From Tateyamaria sp. ANG-S1 (GTDB lineage Bacteria > Pseudomonadota > Alphaproteobacteria > Rhodobacterales > Rhodobacteraceae), in NCBI RefSeq assembly GCF_000814025.1, contig NZ_JWLL01000008.1, positions 1-64,000 of the forward strand: 64,000 nucleotides of DNA, read 5' to 3'. The stretch's first letter is position 1. The number at the start of each line of letters is the position of its first letter. Position numbers and translations under genes: made by a program. The notes under the pieces are model-generated. The model saw only the letters and a program-made list of their open reading frames with translations. It ran no database searches and was not told the DNA's origin. Positions 7,300 through 16,987 of this stretch are shown here, piece by piece.

Positions 7300-9687
7300 T
7301 TACCGTCCAAGGATCAGGGAATTGGGATTGCGTTGAATAGTGCGTGCCAGGTCGGTCAGGGCCTTGGCTGCCCGCTCGATCTCATTCAGAGCGCGGAGTG
7401 TTTCGCGTGAGAATGCAGAGCCTTCCTCGTACCCGCGCAGCGTGCCCTGCGCTTGTGCCAATGTGCTGTTCAGGCGACCTGCGAGAGCGGGCAGTTCGTC
7501 GGCTGCCGTTTCGATGGCTGCGGCCGCCTCGCGCGCGGATGTCATGGTGGCGTTTGCGCTGTTGATCAGCCCGCCTGCGCGCAGTTCGGCCAAGGCAGCC
7601 TCCGCTTCTTCCAGGGCGCCCGCCAGGGCGTCCGGCAGATTTGCATCGCTTGCGTCGCCAAACAGGCGGCTGGCGGTGGCCAGAACGCTCTCAAGCTCGG
7701 CGGCAAGTGTGTCGAGTTCGACGTCTTCCGCGCCTGCCGCGATGCGGTCCAGCCGCTCAACCACCGACGGTAGGCCTGCCACTGCCTCTTCGACGGCGGT
7801 TGCGGCGTCGCTGGCGTCGGTAAGCGCGGCGCTGAGTTGGTCGGCGGTGTTTGCTTCGGTGATGTCGTTAAGAACCACGGAAAGCTCGTCAAAGGCTTGG
7901 ACAACTGCGCCCGGCGCTGCACGGATGTCGTCAGAACTCAGCAGGCTTTGCGCTTCGCGGGCGAAATCCATGGCTTGCGCGACCAGATCGTCAAGCGGCA
8001 GCGCGTTGGCGCCATCAACAAAGGTTGCGATCCGCCCTGTCAGGTCCGGCACCTCCGCCAATGCTGTATCCGCCCGCTCGGCGGCAAGGCCGACCCGGTC
8101 CACGGCGGCGAGCAAGCGGTCCACGGCTTGCGCGTCGCGGACATCGGACAACAGGCCGCGCACATCGGCGCTGGCGGATTGCAGGTCTTCGATCAGGATG
8201 CGCAGGTCTTCTGGCAGGGCCTGTACCTCGTCTGAACCGATCACACCGCGCGCGTCCGACAAAAGGCCGAGGATCTCGCCCGGCGTTTCGCGGATTTCCT
8301 CGCTCGCAACGAGGGCGGAGGCGTTGTCGAGAAAGCGGATCGCACTGTCGAGCAGTTCTTCGACCGGAAGGGCGTTGACGCGCTCCAATACGCCTTCGGC
8401 GGACACGGCGACATCGGATACCTCGCTGTCGGTGGCGGGGAAAATGGGAAACGGGTCGCCATCGCGGTCGATGGTGGCCGCCGGTGCATCGGTGTCCGTG
8501 ATCAGTTCAATCTTCAGCCCACCGGCCAGCAGGGACGCCGACACCAGCCGCGCCCGAAGGCCTTCAGCCACCCGCGCGTCCAGAAAATCGACGACTTCTG
8601 CACGGCTCAGATCATCGTCGATGCCAAGGCGGGAGGTGTTGATTTCTATCGTGGACAAGAGCCGCACGCGGGAATCGCCAAATGCGTCCGGGTCCACGAT
8701 GCCCGATACGTTTGCCACGCGCCCGATGCGCAGGCCGCGCCACTCGACATCGGCGTCTGCCGTCAGTCCGCTGACATTGTCATCAAAGATCACGGTTAGG
8801 CGCACAATTGCCCCGCCGCTGCCTTCAAACACGGAATTGCGGGCAGCGGCCTCATTCGGGTGCACTTCATAGACCAGACCGGCGCGCAGTGGTTCGCCCC
8901 CCGACACAAGGGTGCGGAACGTGATGCCGCCCGAGATAAGCGAGGCCAGCGAGGAAAAATCCAGCGATGCGCCGGATGCACCCACGGACAGGCTGAAGCC
9001 GGAGGTGTCCCAGAACCGCGTCGCGGTGGTCACCAACTGGTCGTGCGGTTCATAGATGATGGCAGGCGCTGACACCCATTGACCGTTGACGGAGATTGCA
9101 GGCTTGCCGAGGCGGCCCACCTCGATCCCTTTGAATAGGATCGGCGTGTTTTCGGACAGCCCCGCGGCGCGGGTCGATCGCAACTCGATCACCGTGCCCT
9201 GCTGGTAGGTCGTGATCAGGGGCGCGCGTTCATTGGCCTGATGTTCATTGACCAACCCGCCCGGAACGCTGTCCCATGTCCCTTCGATGTAGACCCCCGA
9301 CAGCACGGTCTCGAGCCCGGTGACGCCGCTGGTTGTCACTTGCGGGCGGACGATCCAGAAGACAGCTTCGGTGTCCACGAACGGCGCCACCGTCTTGTCG
9401 AGGCGCACGTCCACCAGAACTTGCGACAGATCCTCGTTGAACTGCACATCCTCGACAATCCCAACGGGCACGTTGCGAAAGCGCAGTTCGGTTTCGTTGG
9501 GCAGAATGCCCGCCGCGTCGTCAAAGGTGATCTGCACCAGCGGACCCTGATCGTTGTAGGCCTGCAAGGTCACCCAAACTGCCGTCAGGACGGCCGCAAT
9601 GGGCACCAGCCAGACCCAGTGGGCCCCGGCAAAGAATCCACGTCGCGGCTCCTGGTGTTGCGAGATGTCGGGGATGTCTGAACTCAC
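7300..9687 (-). CDS. pqiB: PqiB, MCE-domain intermembrane transport protein
   Basis: 795 residues, clearly longer than the E. coli protein (about 546). One N-terminal membrane helix (about residues 24-42) is followed by MCE/MlaD repeats; the first contains FRNVPVGIVEDVQ, the second ILFKGIEVGRLGKP and the third VEWRGLRIGRVANVSG. From about residue 430 a very long Ala/Leu/Asp-rich helical segment continues to the end. It would form the tube across the periplasm for lipid transport. The extra C-terminal helix is the main oddity. The start ATG overlaps the stop of the second pqiA gene. Confidence 0.92.
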   Translation of the reverse strand: MSSDIPDISQHQEPRRGFFAGAHWVWLVPIAAVLTAVWVTLQAYNDQGPLVQITFDDAAGILPNETELRFRNVPVGIVEDVQFNEDLSQVLVDVRLDKTVAPFVDTEAVFWIVRPQVTTSGVTGLETVLSGVYIEGTWDSVPGGLVNEHQANERAPLITTYQQGTVIELRSTRAAGLSENTPILFKGIEVGRLGKPAISVNGQWVSAPAIIYEPHDQLVTTATRFWDTSGFSLSVGASGASLDFSSLASLISGGITFRTLVSGGEPLRAGLVYEVHPNEAAARNSVFEGSGGAIVRLTVIFDDNVSGLTADADVEWRGLRIGRVANVSGIVDPDAFGDSRVRLLSTIEINTSRLGIDDDLSRAEVVDFLDARVAEGLRARLVSASLLAGGLKIELITDTDAPAATIDRDGDPFPIFPATDSEVSDVAVSAEGVLERVNALPVEELLDSAIRFLDNASALVASEEIRETPGEILGLLSDARGVIGSDEVQALPEDLRILIEDLQSASADVRGLLSDVRDAQAVDRLLAAVDRVGLAAERADTALAEVPDLTGRIATFVDGANALPLDDLVAQAMDFAREAQSLLSSDDIRAAPGAVVQAFDELSVVLNDITEANTADQLSAALTDASDAATAVEEAVAGLPSVVERLDRIAAGAEDVELDTLAAELESVLATASRLFGDASDANLPDALAGALEEAEAALAELRAGGLINSANATMTSAREAAAAIETAADELPALAGRLNSTLAQAQGTLRGYEEGSAFSRETLRALNEIERAAKALTDLARTIQRNPNSLILGR

Positions 9688-10307
9688 ACCGGGTCTTTCG
9701 TGTCTTTTGTCTCAATCCGGTCCCAGATCAGGCGCGGGTCCAGACTTTGTGCGGATAGCATGGTGAAAATCACGGAAAGTGCAAATGTCAGCGCCGCGAT
9801 GCCGGGCGTGATGGAGGCTGCGACGTTCAGTTGCACCAGCGAGCAGAGGATCGCCACGACAAAGACGTCGATCATGGACCAGCGACCGATGTATTCGACC
9901 ACTTCGTATAGGATGTATTGCCGCCCCGGCGGCCAGGTCGCGCCGCTTCGCACAGCGAGGGCGAGATAGGCAATGGCAAAGAACTTGCCTAGCGGGATTG
10001 CGACGGATGCAATCAGGATGATTATGGCGACACTCCAGGACCCGTGCGACGCCAACTCAAGTGCGCCTGCGATGATCGTGTCTTCGGAGGTTTGGAAAAG
10101 GGTGCGCGTTTTCAGCATCGGGTACAGGTTGGCGGGGATGTAGGCGAGGACACCCGCAATCCACCATGCCCAGACCTTTTGCAGGCTTTGCGTGTCGCGG
10201 GACCGGATGGTGTTGCCGCAAACGCTGCAATGCGTGTGATCCGCTGGCCAGACCCGCGCGCATTCACGGCAGGCCACCAAACCCTTTTCCCTTGCGGTGA
10301 CCGTCAC
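9684..10307 (-). CDS. pqiA: PqiA-like membrane protein, second half-gene
   Basis: 207 residues from a GTG at 10307 that overlaps the TGA of the upstream gene (GTGA). The longer in-frame ATG at 10529 would overlap it by more than 200 bases and gives an Arg-rich shadow sequence. It has a zinc-ribbon-like start (CRECARVW, then CSVCG) and four membrane helices with the conserved IPANLYPML motif of PqiA domains. It corresponds to the second half of the fused PqiA of enterobacteria. It likely forms the inner-membrane part of the Pqi lipid transporter with the gene before it. Confidence 0.88.
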   Translation of the reverse strand: MTVTAREKGLVACRECARVWPADHTHCSVCGNTIRSRDTQSLQKVWAWWIAGVLAYIPANLYPMLKTRTLFQTSEDTIIAGALELASHGSWSVAIIILIASVAIPLGKFFAIAYLALAVRSGATWPPGRQYILYEVVEYIGRWSMIDVFVVAILCSLVQLNVAASITPGIAALTFALSVIFTMLSAQSLDPRLIWDRIETKDTKDPV

Positions 10308-10927
10308 CTGTCCAGCGCCTTCCAAACGGACCAGCGGCACATCACGACGTTCTGCACTGCCATCAGCACCACCACAGCCACGAACATCCAGAAGGCGGGT
10401 CCAATCTCGACCCGCGCCAGATCGGTCAGCTTGATGAGCGATACCGCACACCCCACGACAAAGATCTCGGCCATGGACCAGGGCCGCATCGCCTCGCTGA
10501 AGCGAAAGGCGCGCTTTGCGCCGGGCCATGGTTTGCGGTCAAGCACCAGCGGTGTCAGCGTGTAGATGGTGAGCACAAGTCGGGCCAGCGGCAGCGCGAT
10601 GATCAGCGCCAGCACGGCCAGGGACAGGGCAAAGAGTGGTCCACCATAGAACGCAAGTGCGGCGTCAACGATGGTGGCGGCGTTGCTGAAGCCAAGGCGC
10701 CGGATCTCGATGAACGGCAGGAACAGCGCAGCGATGACCAGAACTGTGGATGCAAAGGCCGTCGCGATGATGACCAGCCCTGCGTCCCGCCGTCTCGTGA
10801 ATAACCGGGTGTGGCACCTTTCGCATCTGCCCTGATCCCCCTTGTTCACCACGCCCACACGATAGAGTGCGTCGCATTTCGGGCATGCGATCAGGGTGTC
10901 GAGGTCAAGCTGCGCCACATCTTTCAT
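10304..10927 (-). CDS. pqiA: PqiA-like membrane protein, first half-gene
   Basis: 207 residues, first gene of the pqiA-pqiA-pqiB-pqiC operon. An N-terminal zinc-ribbon (CPKCDALYR then CERCHTR) precedes four membrane helices in one PqiA domain. In E. coli a single protein of about 417 residues carries two such domains; here two equal halves are separate, overlapping genes. The function in envelope lipid transport is inferred from the family and operon. Confidence 0.88.
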   Translation of the reverse strand: MKDVAQLDLDTLIACPKCDALYRVGVVNKGDQGRCERCHTRLFTRRRDAGLVIIATAFASTVLVIAALFLPFIEIRRLGFSNAATIVDAALAFYGGPLFALSLAVLALIIALPLARLVLTIYTLTPLVLDRKPWPGAKRAFRFSEAMRPWSMAEIFVVGCAVSLIKLTDLARVEIGPAFWMFVAVVVLMAVQNVVMCRWSVWKALDR

Positions 10928-10988
10928 GACGCAAGAATAGGGAAGACGTCCCTCGCGGCAACTGGATATCCTGGATCAAGCTTTTGCT

Positions 10989-13013
10989 TCAGTCGGGTGT
11001 CATACGGTTCGGTGTTCGCACCGCCCCCGCGCCCGTCCGGGTTTTCGATGGGTGATCCTTGAGCGGAAACGGATCGCGCGCGACGGCGTCGCGGCTCCAC
11101 TCACGACCTGAGCCTGCCGCATCGCCGATTGCTGATGCAGCGAGTCTGGCGACCTGTGGGCTGGCGACGCTGGTGCCTGCGAGGCGCACCCAGGACCCGC
11201 TGCGCGACCCGGCTGATATGACGCCACGGCGCACAAAGCTGTCGTCGCCTCTGGCTGCGAGGTCGGGACCATCGCGCGGCGGCTGAGGACCTTGGGGCGA
11301 CGGGGCCAGAGGACCTGCGGCTGAATAGTCGGACAATACGGCTTCCTGTTCCGTGCAGGCTGCCACGACAATGGGTGCCGGGTCGCAGGCAAAGCCGCTG
11401 AGCGTTCCCGCCCGTTGGACTGGGCAGGTCGTATCTCGCGGGTCTACGGGGAGCGGAGCACCGTAGCGGTCGAACCGTTTGTAATGCAGATTGTCAAAAA
11501 ACGCCTGTCGCCCACCCGAGGTTTGGCCTGGCAACGTCTCGTCCCGGCGCACCCACAGATGGATGGGTTCCTTGGACGCGCCAGCGTTCCGTCGGATCGT
11601 CACGGTCCATTGGCCTGCAGGCCCCAGGTCAGAGGTTTCAAGCAGATTGGCCGTTGGGTTGCTCGATAGCGTGACAAGACCGCGCTGTGTCTGGCCGCCG
11701 ATGTACTGATAGGCGAGCCATGCAATCTGTTCGCCCGCCTTGTTGACGAGGGCCGCGTGCTGACCGGGTTGGGTCACGATGGTCCCTTCGTCCATGCCAA
11801 ACGGTGTGCGCACCGAAATCGTAGCGATGTTCGGTTGTTCATCTTCGGGGCTGACCGGCAGCCAGATTTGCAGATGCGTCGGTGTGCGGTCGTCCGGCAG
11901 GACAGTCAGATCAAGGGTCGTGGTCCCGTCAACCTCTGTCCGTTCGTCGGACACCGCATGCAGCCGTTCAAGATTGGCATTGCCTGCTGGAAGGGTGAGC
12001 CATGCTTTCTGCTCTGTTTCGGCGTCTTTTCCGAAATAGTGGTCAAACAGCCGCGCAAAGATCCCGGTCCCGTCATGTGGGCCGCCCGTATTGCCGTAGG
12101 AAAAGTTGAAGACGACCGGAACGGGAGCGCCAGCGCGCGTGCGAAAACGGCGCGCCTGCTTCACCAGGATGTGGAAGGCCAGATACAGCACCGGCACCAT
12201 TTCAAGCCCGGTTGTGTCGTTGACGATACGCGACGGAAGGGCCGCGCAGATGATCGGGTGTTTTTGCGCCGCATCGCTCATTGGCTCACCAGCGGCGAGG
12301 GCCATGATGTGCGTCCCGTGTGATCGGCGCAGCGCAACGGTCGAAAAGACCCCCTTGCCAAAGTCCACCTGACCCGAGCGGGCATAAAACAGATCCTCGT
12401 CCAACATGTCGTCGAATGCGCAGTTCTGCAGAAGTCCGTCGATATCTGCACGGTCCAGCCCGCGGCCCACGCTGGTCTTGCCGTCGGCAAGCGGCTCGGC
12501 CTCGAATATGCGGGCGTGGTGGATGCGTGTTGCCGTGGCGCTGCTGCGGAAGAGTTCGTGCGCAATGCCGATGCCATCATCGATGATCGCCTGAAGCACC
12601 GCGTCATCGTCCACGATCACCTCGGGAAGCTCGCGCGGCTGCGCATCGCGGTCAAGAAACCTGTCCGGAGCTGATGCGCCAAGCAGGACAGTTGCGACCC
12701 CTACTTCGCTGCGACGGTCATTGATATGCCGGATCAGCGGCGCGCGGGCATAGATCGCGATGGGTTGTCGCCCGTGGACTGCGCGGCGGTCCGCTGCGTC
12801 GTAGGCTGCTGGGATCAGCAAGTCGTCGGCGAAAGCTGCGACGCGGTCCTGGAACTGGTCGATGCTGATGCCTTCAACTTCCACGAGGACCGACCACCAG
12901 ACCGCGTCAGGATCATCTGCATAGTGATGATCCGCCCGTGACAGCCGGAAAAAGGTCACATGATCAACGACATGTATCGCATCAGGGTCGGGATTGGGGA
13001 GCCACTTTTCCAT
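10989..13013 (-). CDS. Subtilisin-like (S8) serine protease
   Basis: The ATG at 13013 is chosen because a GGAG ribosome-binding site lies just upstream and it avoids overlap with the haloperoxidase gene, giving 674 residues. The catalytic triad is visible: Asp in AIIDDGIGIAHELF, His in SHGTHIMALAAG and Ser in LAGTSVASPQVARL; an oxyanion Asn sits in VVFNFSYGN. Asp-to-His spacing is wide and about 300 residues lie between His and Ser, so it is an atypical large subtilase. No signal peptide is seen, suggesting a cytoplasmic or unconventionally exported protease. It follows the haloperoxidase by 11 bases, so the two likely share an operon. Confidence 0.85.
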   Translation of the reverse strand: MEKWLPNPDPDAIHVVDHVTFFRLSRADHHYADDPDAVWWSVLVEVEGISIDQFQDRVAAFADDLLIPAAYDAADRRAVHGRQPIAIYARAPLIRHINDRRSEVGVATVLLGASAPDRFLDRDAQPRELPEVIVDDDAVLQAIIDDGIGIAHELFRSSATATRIHHARIFEAEPLADGKTSVGRGLDRADIDGLLQNCAFDDMLDEDLFYARSGQVDFGKGVFSTVALRRSHGTHIMALAAGEPMSDAAQKHPIICAALPSRIVNDTTGLEMVPVLYLAFHILVKQARRFRTRAGAPVPVVFNFSYGNTGGPHDGTGIFARLFDHYFGKDAETEQKAWLTLPAGNANLERLHAVSDERTEVDGTTTLDLTVLPDDRTPTHLQIWLPVSPEDEQPNIATISVRTPFGMDEGTIVTQPGQHAALVNKAGEQIAWLAYQYIGGQTQRGLVTLSSNPTANLLETSDLGPAGQWTVTIRRNAGASKEPIHLWVRRDETLPGQTSGGRQAFFDNLHYKRFDRYGAPLPVDPRDTTCPVQRAGTLSGFACDPAPIVVAACTEQEAVLSDYSAAGPLAPSPQGPQPPRDGPDLAARGDDSFVRRGVISAGSRSGSWVRLAGTSVASPQVARLAASAIGDAAGSGREWSRDAVARDPFPLKDHPSKTRTGAGAVRTPNRMTPD

Positions 13014-13024
13014 TCGCTCCGCCC

Positions 13025-14188
13025 TCAGTTGTCGCAATCGTCGCCGAGGTCGCGCCACTCTGCCAGGGCTTTCGTCCAAAGCCAGGAGAGAGCGGGGGCA
13101 GGCGTGTCATCGCCACGTTCTTTGTGTTGCCTCGTCTTGGCCCAGGTGCCGCGATCTGATTGGGCCTTGCGCCTCATGTCGTCGCCTTCGGCGTTGTACA
13201 GCTTATGCCAGTCGAAATCCTCTTCCGGGTCGAATTTGGGCGCATCGAACATGGCAGATGTCCAGGTCCCGCCGCGACACATCGCGTGCAAGTGGTCGGC
13301 CAGTGTGAGTCCCAACATCGCCCCCGCCACGCTGTCGATTGGGAAGTGCACACCTGCAACCGTCCGGTTCGTGGCAATTCGCGACGCCTGCCGCATCAAC
13401 ATCGCGCCCCAATAGGCCCGATCATTGTACTGCGGCGCCTTGCTTTCGATCAGCAGTTTCCACAGCAGACGCCCGATGAGAAAGGCTTCGGTCGCGTGTC
13501 CGCTGGGCAGCGAGCCGTGCGTCGGTGTTTCGATCATCGGCTGCACCTGAGGCGAAAATTCGATGGGCCGTTTGACGGCCAGCGCGTATTTCGTCCGCTG
13601 GATCAGCAGTGAAGAGAAGTTGAGCGCGGTGTAGATCAGTTCGATCGTGTGCGGCGTCCGGGCCGGGTCCATAAACCCGATGGAGGCGAAGAAAGCGGTT
13701 GGCACGCCCACCTGCGTCGTGATTTCGGCGGCGCGATCCGGGCGGATGCGGGCATACCCCGCCACGTGTTTGAGCTGCGTGGCGAGTTGGTCGGTTGTCG
13801 GGCCGGTCATCTCCACCATTTCGTGGAAAGACACCTTGCGCGCCCGTCCATCCCGTTCCGACGTTCGGCGCCACAGGGTGGCCACAGGCAGACCGGCATC
13901 GCTGTCGACAGTGATGTCCACACTTGAGCCAAGTTCCGCCTGAAAGATCGCCGCGCGCACCTGCAGCGCGAGGCGAGGCAGGTTGTGGGGGCTATCTGGT
14001 ACGCCCGGCGCGACGTCGGCGATATGGTCGATATGCGTGCCGACAATCCCGTCTCGGTTGGTGATCAGGGCTTCGGTCAGCATTGGATTTAGGCCGTTTG
14101 GCACACCGTACGAACTGTAGGAACTGTACGAGCTATATGAGCTGTAAGAGCTGTAGGAACTATAAGAGCTTTCCGGACCAATGCTCAT
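13025..14188 (-). CDS. Vanadium-dependent haloperoxidase / PAP2-superfamily enzyme
   Basis: 387 residues with a good GGGGAG ribosome-binding site. The PAP2/haloperoxidase active site is complete: KYALAVKRPIEF (K-x6-RP), SLPSGHATEAF, and RIATNRTVAGVHFPIDS (R-x-H-x-D type). The family includes vanadium bromo/chloroperoxidases and acid phosphatases; the length and the helical N-terminal half favour the haloperoxidase side. There are no membrane helices. Residues 7-27 are seven perfect Ser-Ser-Tyr repeats before the folded domain. It lies just upstream of the subtilisin-like gene. Substrate unknown. Confidence 0.8.
   Translation of the reverse strand: MSIGPESSYSSYSSYSSYSSYSSYSSYGVPNGLNPMLTEALITNRDGIVGTHIDHIADVAPGVPDSPHNLPRLALQVRAAIFQAELGSSVDITVDSDAGLPVATLWRRTSERDGRARKVSFHEMVEMTGPTTDQLATQLKHVAGYARIRPDRAAEITTQVGVPTAFFASIGFMDPARTPHTIELIYTALNFSSLLIQRTKYALAVKRPIEFSPQVQPMIETPTHGSLPSGHATEAFLIGRLLWKLLIESKAPQYNDRAYWGAMLMRQASRIATNRTVAGVHFPIDSVAGAMLGLTLADHLHAMCRGGTWTSAMFDAPKFDPEEDFDWHKLYNAEGDDMRRKAQSDRGTWAKTRQHKERGDDTPAPALSWLWTKALAEWRDLGDDCDN
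14108..14170 (-). repeat. Seven in-frame SSY codon repeats (9-bp unit)
   Basis: Seven consecutive 9-base units encode Ser-Ser-Tyr at the N-terminus of the haloperoxidase-like protein. The amino-acid repeat is perfect, yet the codons vary (AGC/AGT/TCT/TCC/TCA/TCG for Ser, TAT/TAC for Tyr), so the peptide has probably been kept by selection rather than by recent slippage. Confidence 0.9.
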
Positions 14189-14219
14189 CGTGATCTCCCC
14201 GATTTATTTGTGTTGATGT

Positions 14220-15851
14220 TTACTTCGGTATGCCTGCGGCACGTAGCAGCTCGGCGAAACGCCGACCGTTTTGGAAGTTGGCGCTGGGTGCCGAACGGAG
14301 CCATTTGCTCACGCGCAAGTCGGGCTGAAGTCGCATCAGTTCACCTGATGTCTGCCGCGCATCCTCAAGCATTCCAGCGGCTTGCTGCGCCGCAGCCAGT
14401 ACGCGCAGGGTTGATGCATGTGTCCGATTGAGACGCCAAGACTCCTTGGCCAGTGCAACGGCACGCGGGTAGTCTTCTGCCGAAAGGTTCGCGCCTGCGG
14501 CGAGCGCCAAGTAGAAGAAGCGATGAGGATCGTTTGGCGTAAGGTGAAGCGCACGCTCCGTGTCACGTTTGCCTTCGGCGCCGCGATCCTGAAAAGACGC
14601 AAGCGTGCCGCGCAATGCGCGCCCCTGTGCGTCACTGGGATTTATGGCAAGCGCTGCGTCATATCTTGACCCGGCCTCGTCTAGACGGTGCGCGAGATGC
14701 GCAAGCACCTGTCCCTCGCACACAAGGGCAAGCGTATGGTCCGGGTCAATGTCCAGTGCGCGGCTCGTCAAATTCAACGCTGCTTGTGCCTCGATTTGCG
14801 CATCGTCGGCCCAACCTTGCACAGTGCGCAGGACATGCCAGCGCGCCATCCATGCCAACGGTGTCGGGTGGTCGGGGACCTTGGACGTCACATACTCAAG
14901 ATAGTTCCGCGCGAGGTTGAAGTCCCGCGGCGCAAACCTGTGCATCAGGCCGACTGCGCCGTGCAGCACGCTGAACAGTTTAAGGTCTGTCAGTGGCCTT
15001 GAGCGGGCGCGCTGCACCTCGTTCACCATAATGGCGCGCCTGATATGGGTGATAATCTGATCGACGCACTCTGTTTCGTGCATCCAGCCGCTCGCTGACA
15101 GACCGATCCGATCTGACCACAACACCAGTTGCGTGTCGGTCTCTGAAAACTCAACAAGCAGCAATACGGTGTCGTCCCGCTCAAAGATGCTGCCAGACAC
15201 GATGAAGTCTGCGTTCAGCATCCGCCCGAAATCCTGCATGGAGCCGTGGCTTTGCCCCGGGTCCATGGTTGAGAGGCGCGAGATAACGTTCATGTCTTCG
15301 GAGTGGCTTATGGCCGTCGCGATTTCATCGCCCAAAAAGGTGCTGATCAAGGCACCAGTTCCGCTGTCCCGTTGGGAGCGGAATGGCAAAACCGCGAGTG
15401 TCGGCAAGACATCACGCGGGTCAAGTTGCGGTGCGATGTTGTGCGGAGCCCGATCATCCGAGGGCGGCAGGGCCACTGCTGCGTTGCGCACTGGCGGGGT
15501 GAGGACTTCAATACGCGCGCTTGTGTGTTCGGTGTTTACTTGCGTTCCGTACAGAACGAACCCGCGTTTCGGAACGGTTTTGAGAACGGCCCTGTCCCGA
15601 TCCCCGATCGCGCGTCTGATGTCGAGAATGCACTGCGTGAGGCTGTCGTCTGTCACCATGACATCGGGCCAGACAATCTCGACCAGTTCTTCCCGGGATG
15701 TCAGTATGCCCAGCCGCGATACAAGGTGCCGAAGTACGAGGGCGGATTGCGACCGGAGCATAATTTCATCACCGGAGGCCGTCGCAATACGGTCCGTCGC
15801 CACGCAATAGGTCGCGTCGCCAAGTCGAATATGCCCCGACGGTGCATTCAT
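14220..15851 (-). CDS. Winged-helix (OmpR/CadC-type) regulator with TPR domain
   Basis: 543 residues from the ATG at 15851, directly before the DNA-binding domain (HIRLGDATYCVATDRI; TSREELVEIVWPDVMV; VLKTVPKRGFVLYG). The same frame is open to an ATG at 16058, which overlaps the previous stop as ATGA, so a 612-residue form cannot be excluded. After the winged helix comes a TolB/adenylate-cyclase-associated type region (PTLAVLPFRSQRDSGTG; FLGDEIATAIS), then tetratricopeptide-like repeats to the end. No membrane helix is seen. It is the obvious candidate to regulate the neighbouring haloperoxidase, protease and paralog genes. Confidence 0.8.
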   Translation of the reverse strand: MNAPSGHIRLGDATYCVATDRIATASGDEIMLRSQSALVLRHLVSRLGILTSREELVEIVWPDVMVTDDSLTQCILDIRRAIGDRDRAVLKTVPKRGFVLYGTQVNTEHTSARIEVLTPPVRNAAVALPPSDDRAPHNIAPQLDPRDVLPTLAVLPFRSQRDSGTGALISTFLGDEIATAISHSEDMNVISRLSTMDPGQSHGSMQDFGRMLNADFIVSGSIFERDDTVLLLVEFSETDTQLVLWSDRIGLSASGWMHETECVDQIITHIRRAIMVNEVQRARSRPLTDLKLFSVLHGAVGLMHRFAPRDFNLARNYLEYVTSKVPDHPTPLAWMARWHVLRTVQGWADDAQIEAQAALNLTSRALDIDPDHTLALVCEGQVLAHLAHRLDEAGSRYDAALAINPSDAQGRALRGTLASFQDRGAEGKRDTERALHLTPNDPHRFFYLALAAGANLSAEDYPRAVALAKESWRLNRTHASTLRVLAAAQQAAGMLEDARQTSGELMRLQPDLRVSKWLRSAPSANFQNGRRFAELLRAAGIPK

Positions 15852-16057
15852 GTAACGTTTCGCCGACGACGTCCCCCAGATGCCGCCAGCCGCCAGCCTG
15901 TTCACCGCTCTGCGCCGGTAACGCGCGTTTGCGGCGTTGGTATAGCGCGTGTCCCATGGCGTTCGGTCACTGAACACCTGACGGTCCACAGGCAAAGGCT
16001 GCGACTGGTTGCGTAACCTACAGTAGTGGTCAATCGGCGTTTGGGATAGACTAAACA

Positions 16058-16705
16058 TCAGTCGTCCAACCGCAAAAACAGTGCCTCGTCACTGGTGCTT
16101 ATGCACGTCAGCGCGTCGAGAGAGATCGATTGAGTTGTTCGAACAGAGCGTGCGGACAGGACAATGTCCCTCGATCCTTGCGTTATCCCCGATGGCAGGA
16201 TGGGCGCCTTCACCAGAATGCCGATCATGTGTGGGCATCCGATGCGCGTCATGACCAGCCAACCGGTCCTACCGATCTGCGCCTGTGAAAGACTGGTTGA
16301 GCCTGCGGCGCTCGGGAACACGGCAACGATGTCGGTCAGCTCTTCGAGATGGACCAGTATCGTATCCATGTCGGGCAACACGGCGAAAAAGCTGTTCGGG
16401 TTGCTCCAGTGCTTGCTGATCCCGAACTTTGGTGACGGCGCCAGAGCAGTGCAGAACAGCCAGTGCGTCTTCAGAGGACGTTTGTCTGGCCCGATGGCAG
16501 TGCAGGTGTATGTCGCGCCGACATGCAGATCATGCGCAGCCAATGGTTCGATCAGATCGAGCGTGTAGTAGGATTGACCGGCAATAAAGCCGGACACGTA
16601 GGATCCCCTGCGAGCCTGCGCCACGGCATCAACCTCAAGCGGAACCCCACGGTAGTACGGGTATATGCTGATGTCTTCGAGGGTCTCGGTCTGCGCCATC
16701 ATCAT
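16058..16705 (-). CDS. Hypothetical protein
   Basis: 215 residues from a triple ATG (MMMAQTETLEDISIYPYY). The frame is open much further upstream, but that part is an Arg/Val-rich shadow running against the divergent gene at 16988. It is soluble, beta-rich in composition, with no recognised family. It precedes the winged-helix/TPR regulator and may be co-transcribed. No clear ribosome-binding site is seen at the ATG cluster. Confidence 0.55.
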   Translation of the reverse strand: MMMAQTETLEDISIYPYYRGVPLEVDAVAQARRGSYVSGFIAGQSYYTLDLIEPLAAHDLHVGATYTCTAIGPDKRPLKTHWLFCTALAPSPKFGISKHWSNPNSFFAVLPDMDTILVHLEELTDIVAVFPSAAGSTSLSQAQIGRTGWLVMTRIGCPHMIGILVKAPILPSGITQGSRDIVLSARSVRTTQSISLDALTCISTSDEALFLRLDD

Positions 16706-16987
16706 TCTATTGTTTTGCGCTTTCCTGTTGTGGTCGTGACGCGGGCCCGCATCGTCGGGGAGGCATCCGCAGATTGTCCAAGCGCGTTCGGAAAAGACTG
16801 AAATTCTTCCGAAATCTTTCCGAAATCGGCGGTCAAGCAAATCTCGGTTCTTTTTCAGATGGGTTTCAGGACTTTGACGGCCCCGGACTGCGAGCCTGTC
16901 CTCGGCACTTCTGCCAACCAAGACATGCTTCCGGGGGAAACTGATCAACCAAGCATGTGAGTCTGATAGGATCAAGAGGATAGCAAC

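Noticed and set aside
7340-8872. A 510-codon plus-strand frame inside pqiB
   Set aside because: Ser/Arg/Ala-rich shadow of the Ala/Leu-rich PqiB coding strand.
14100-14175. Short tandem repeat as a CRISPR or phase-variation tract
   Set aside because: The unit is 9 bases, in frame, with diverse codons, which is not expected for slippage-driven phase variation or CRISPR.
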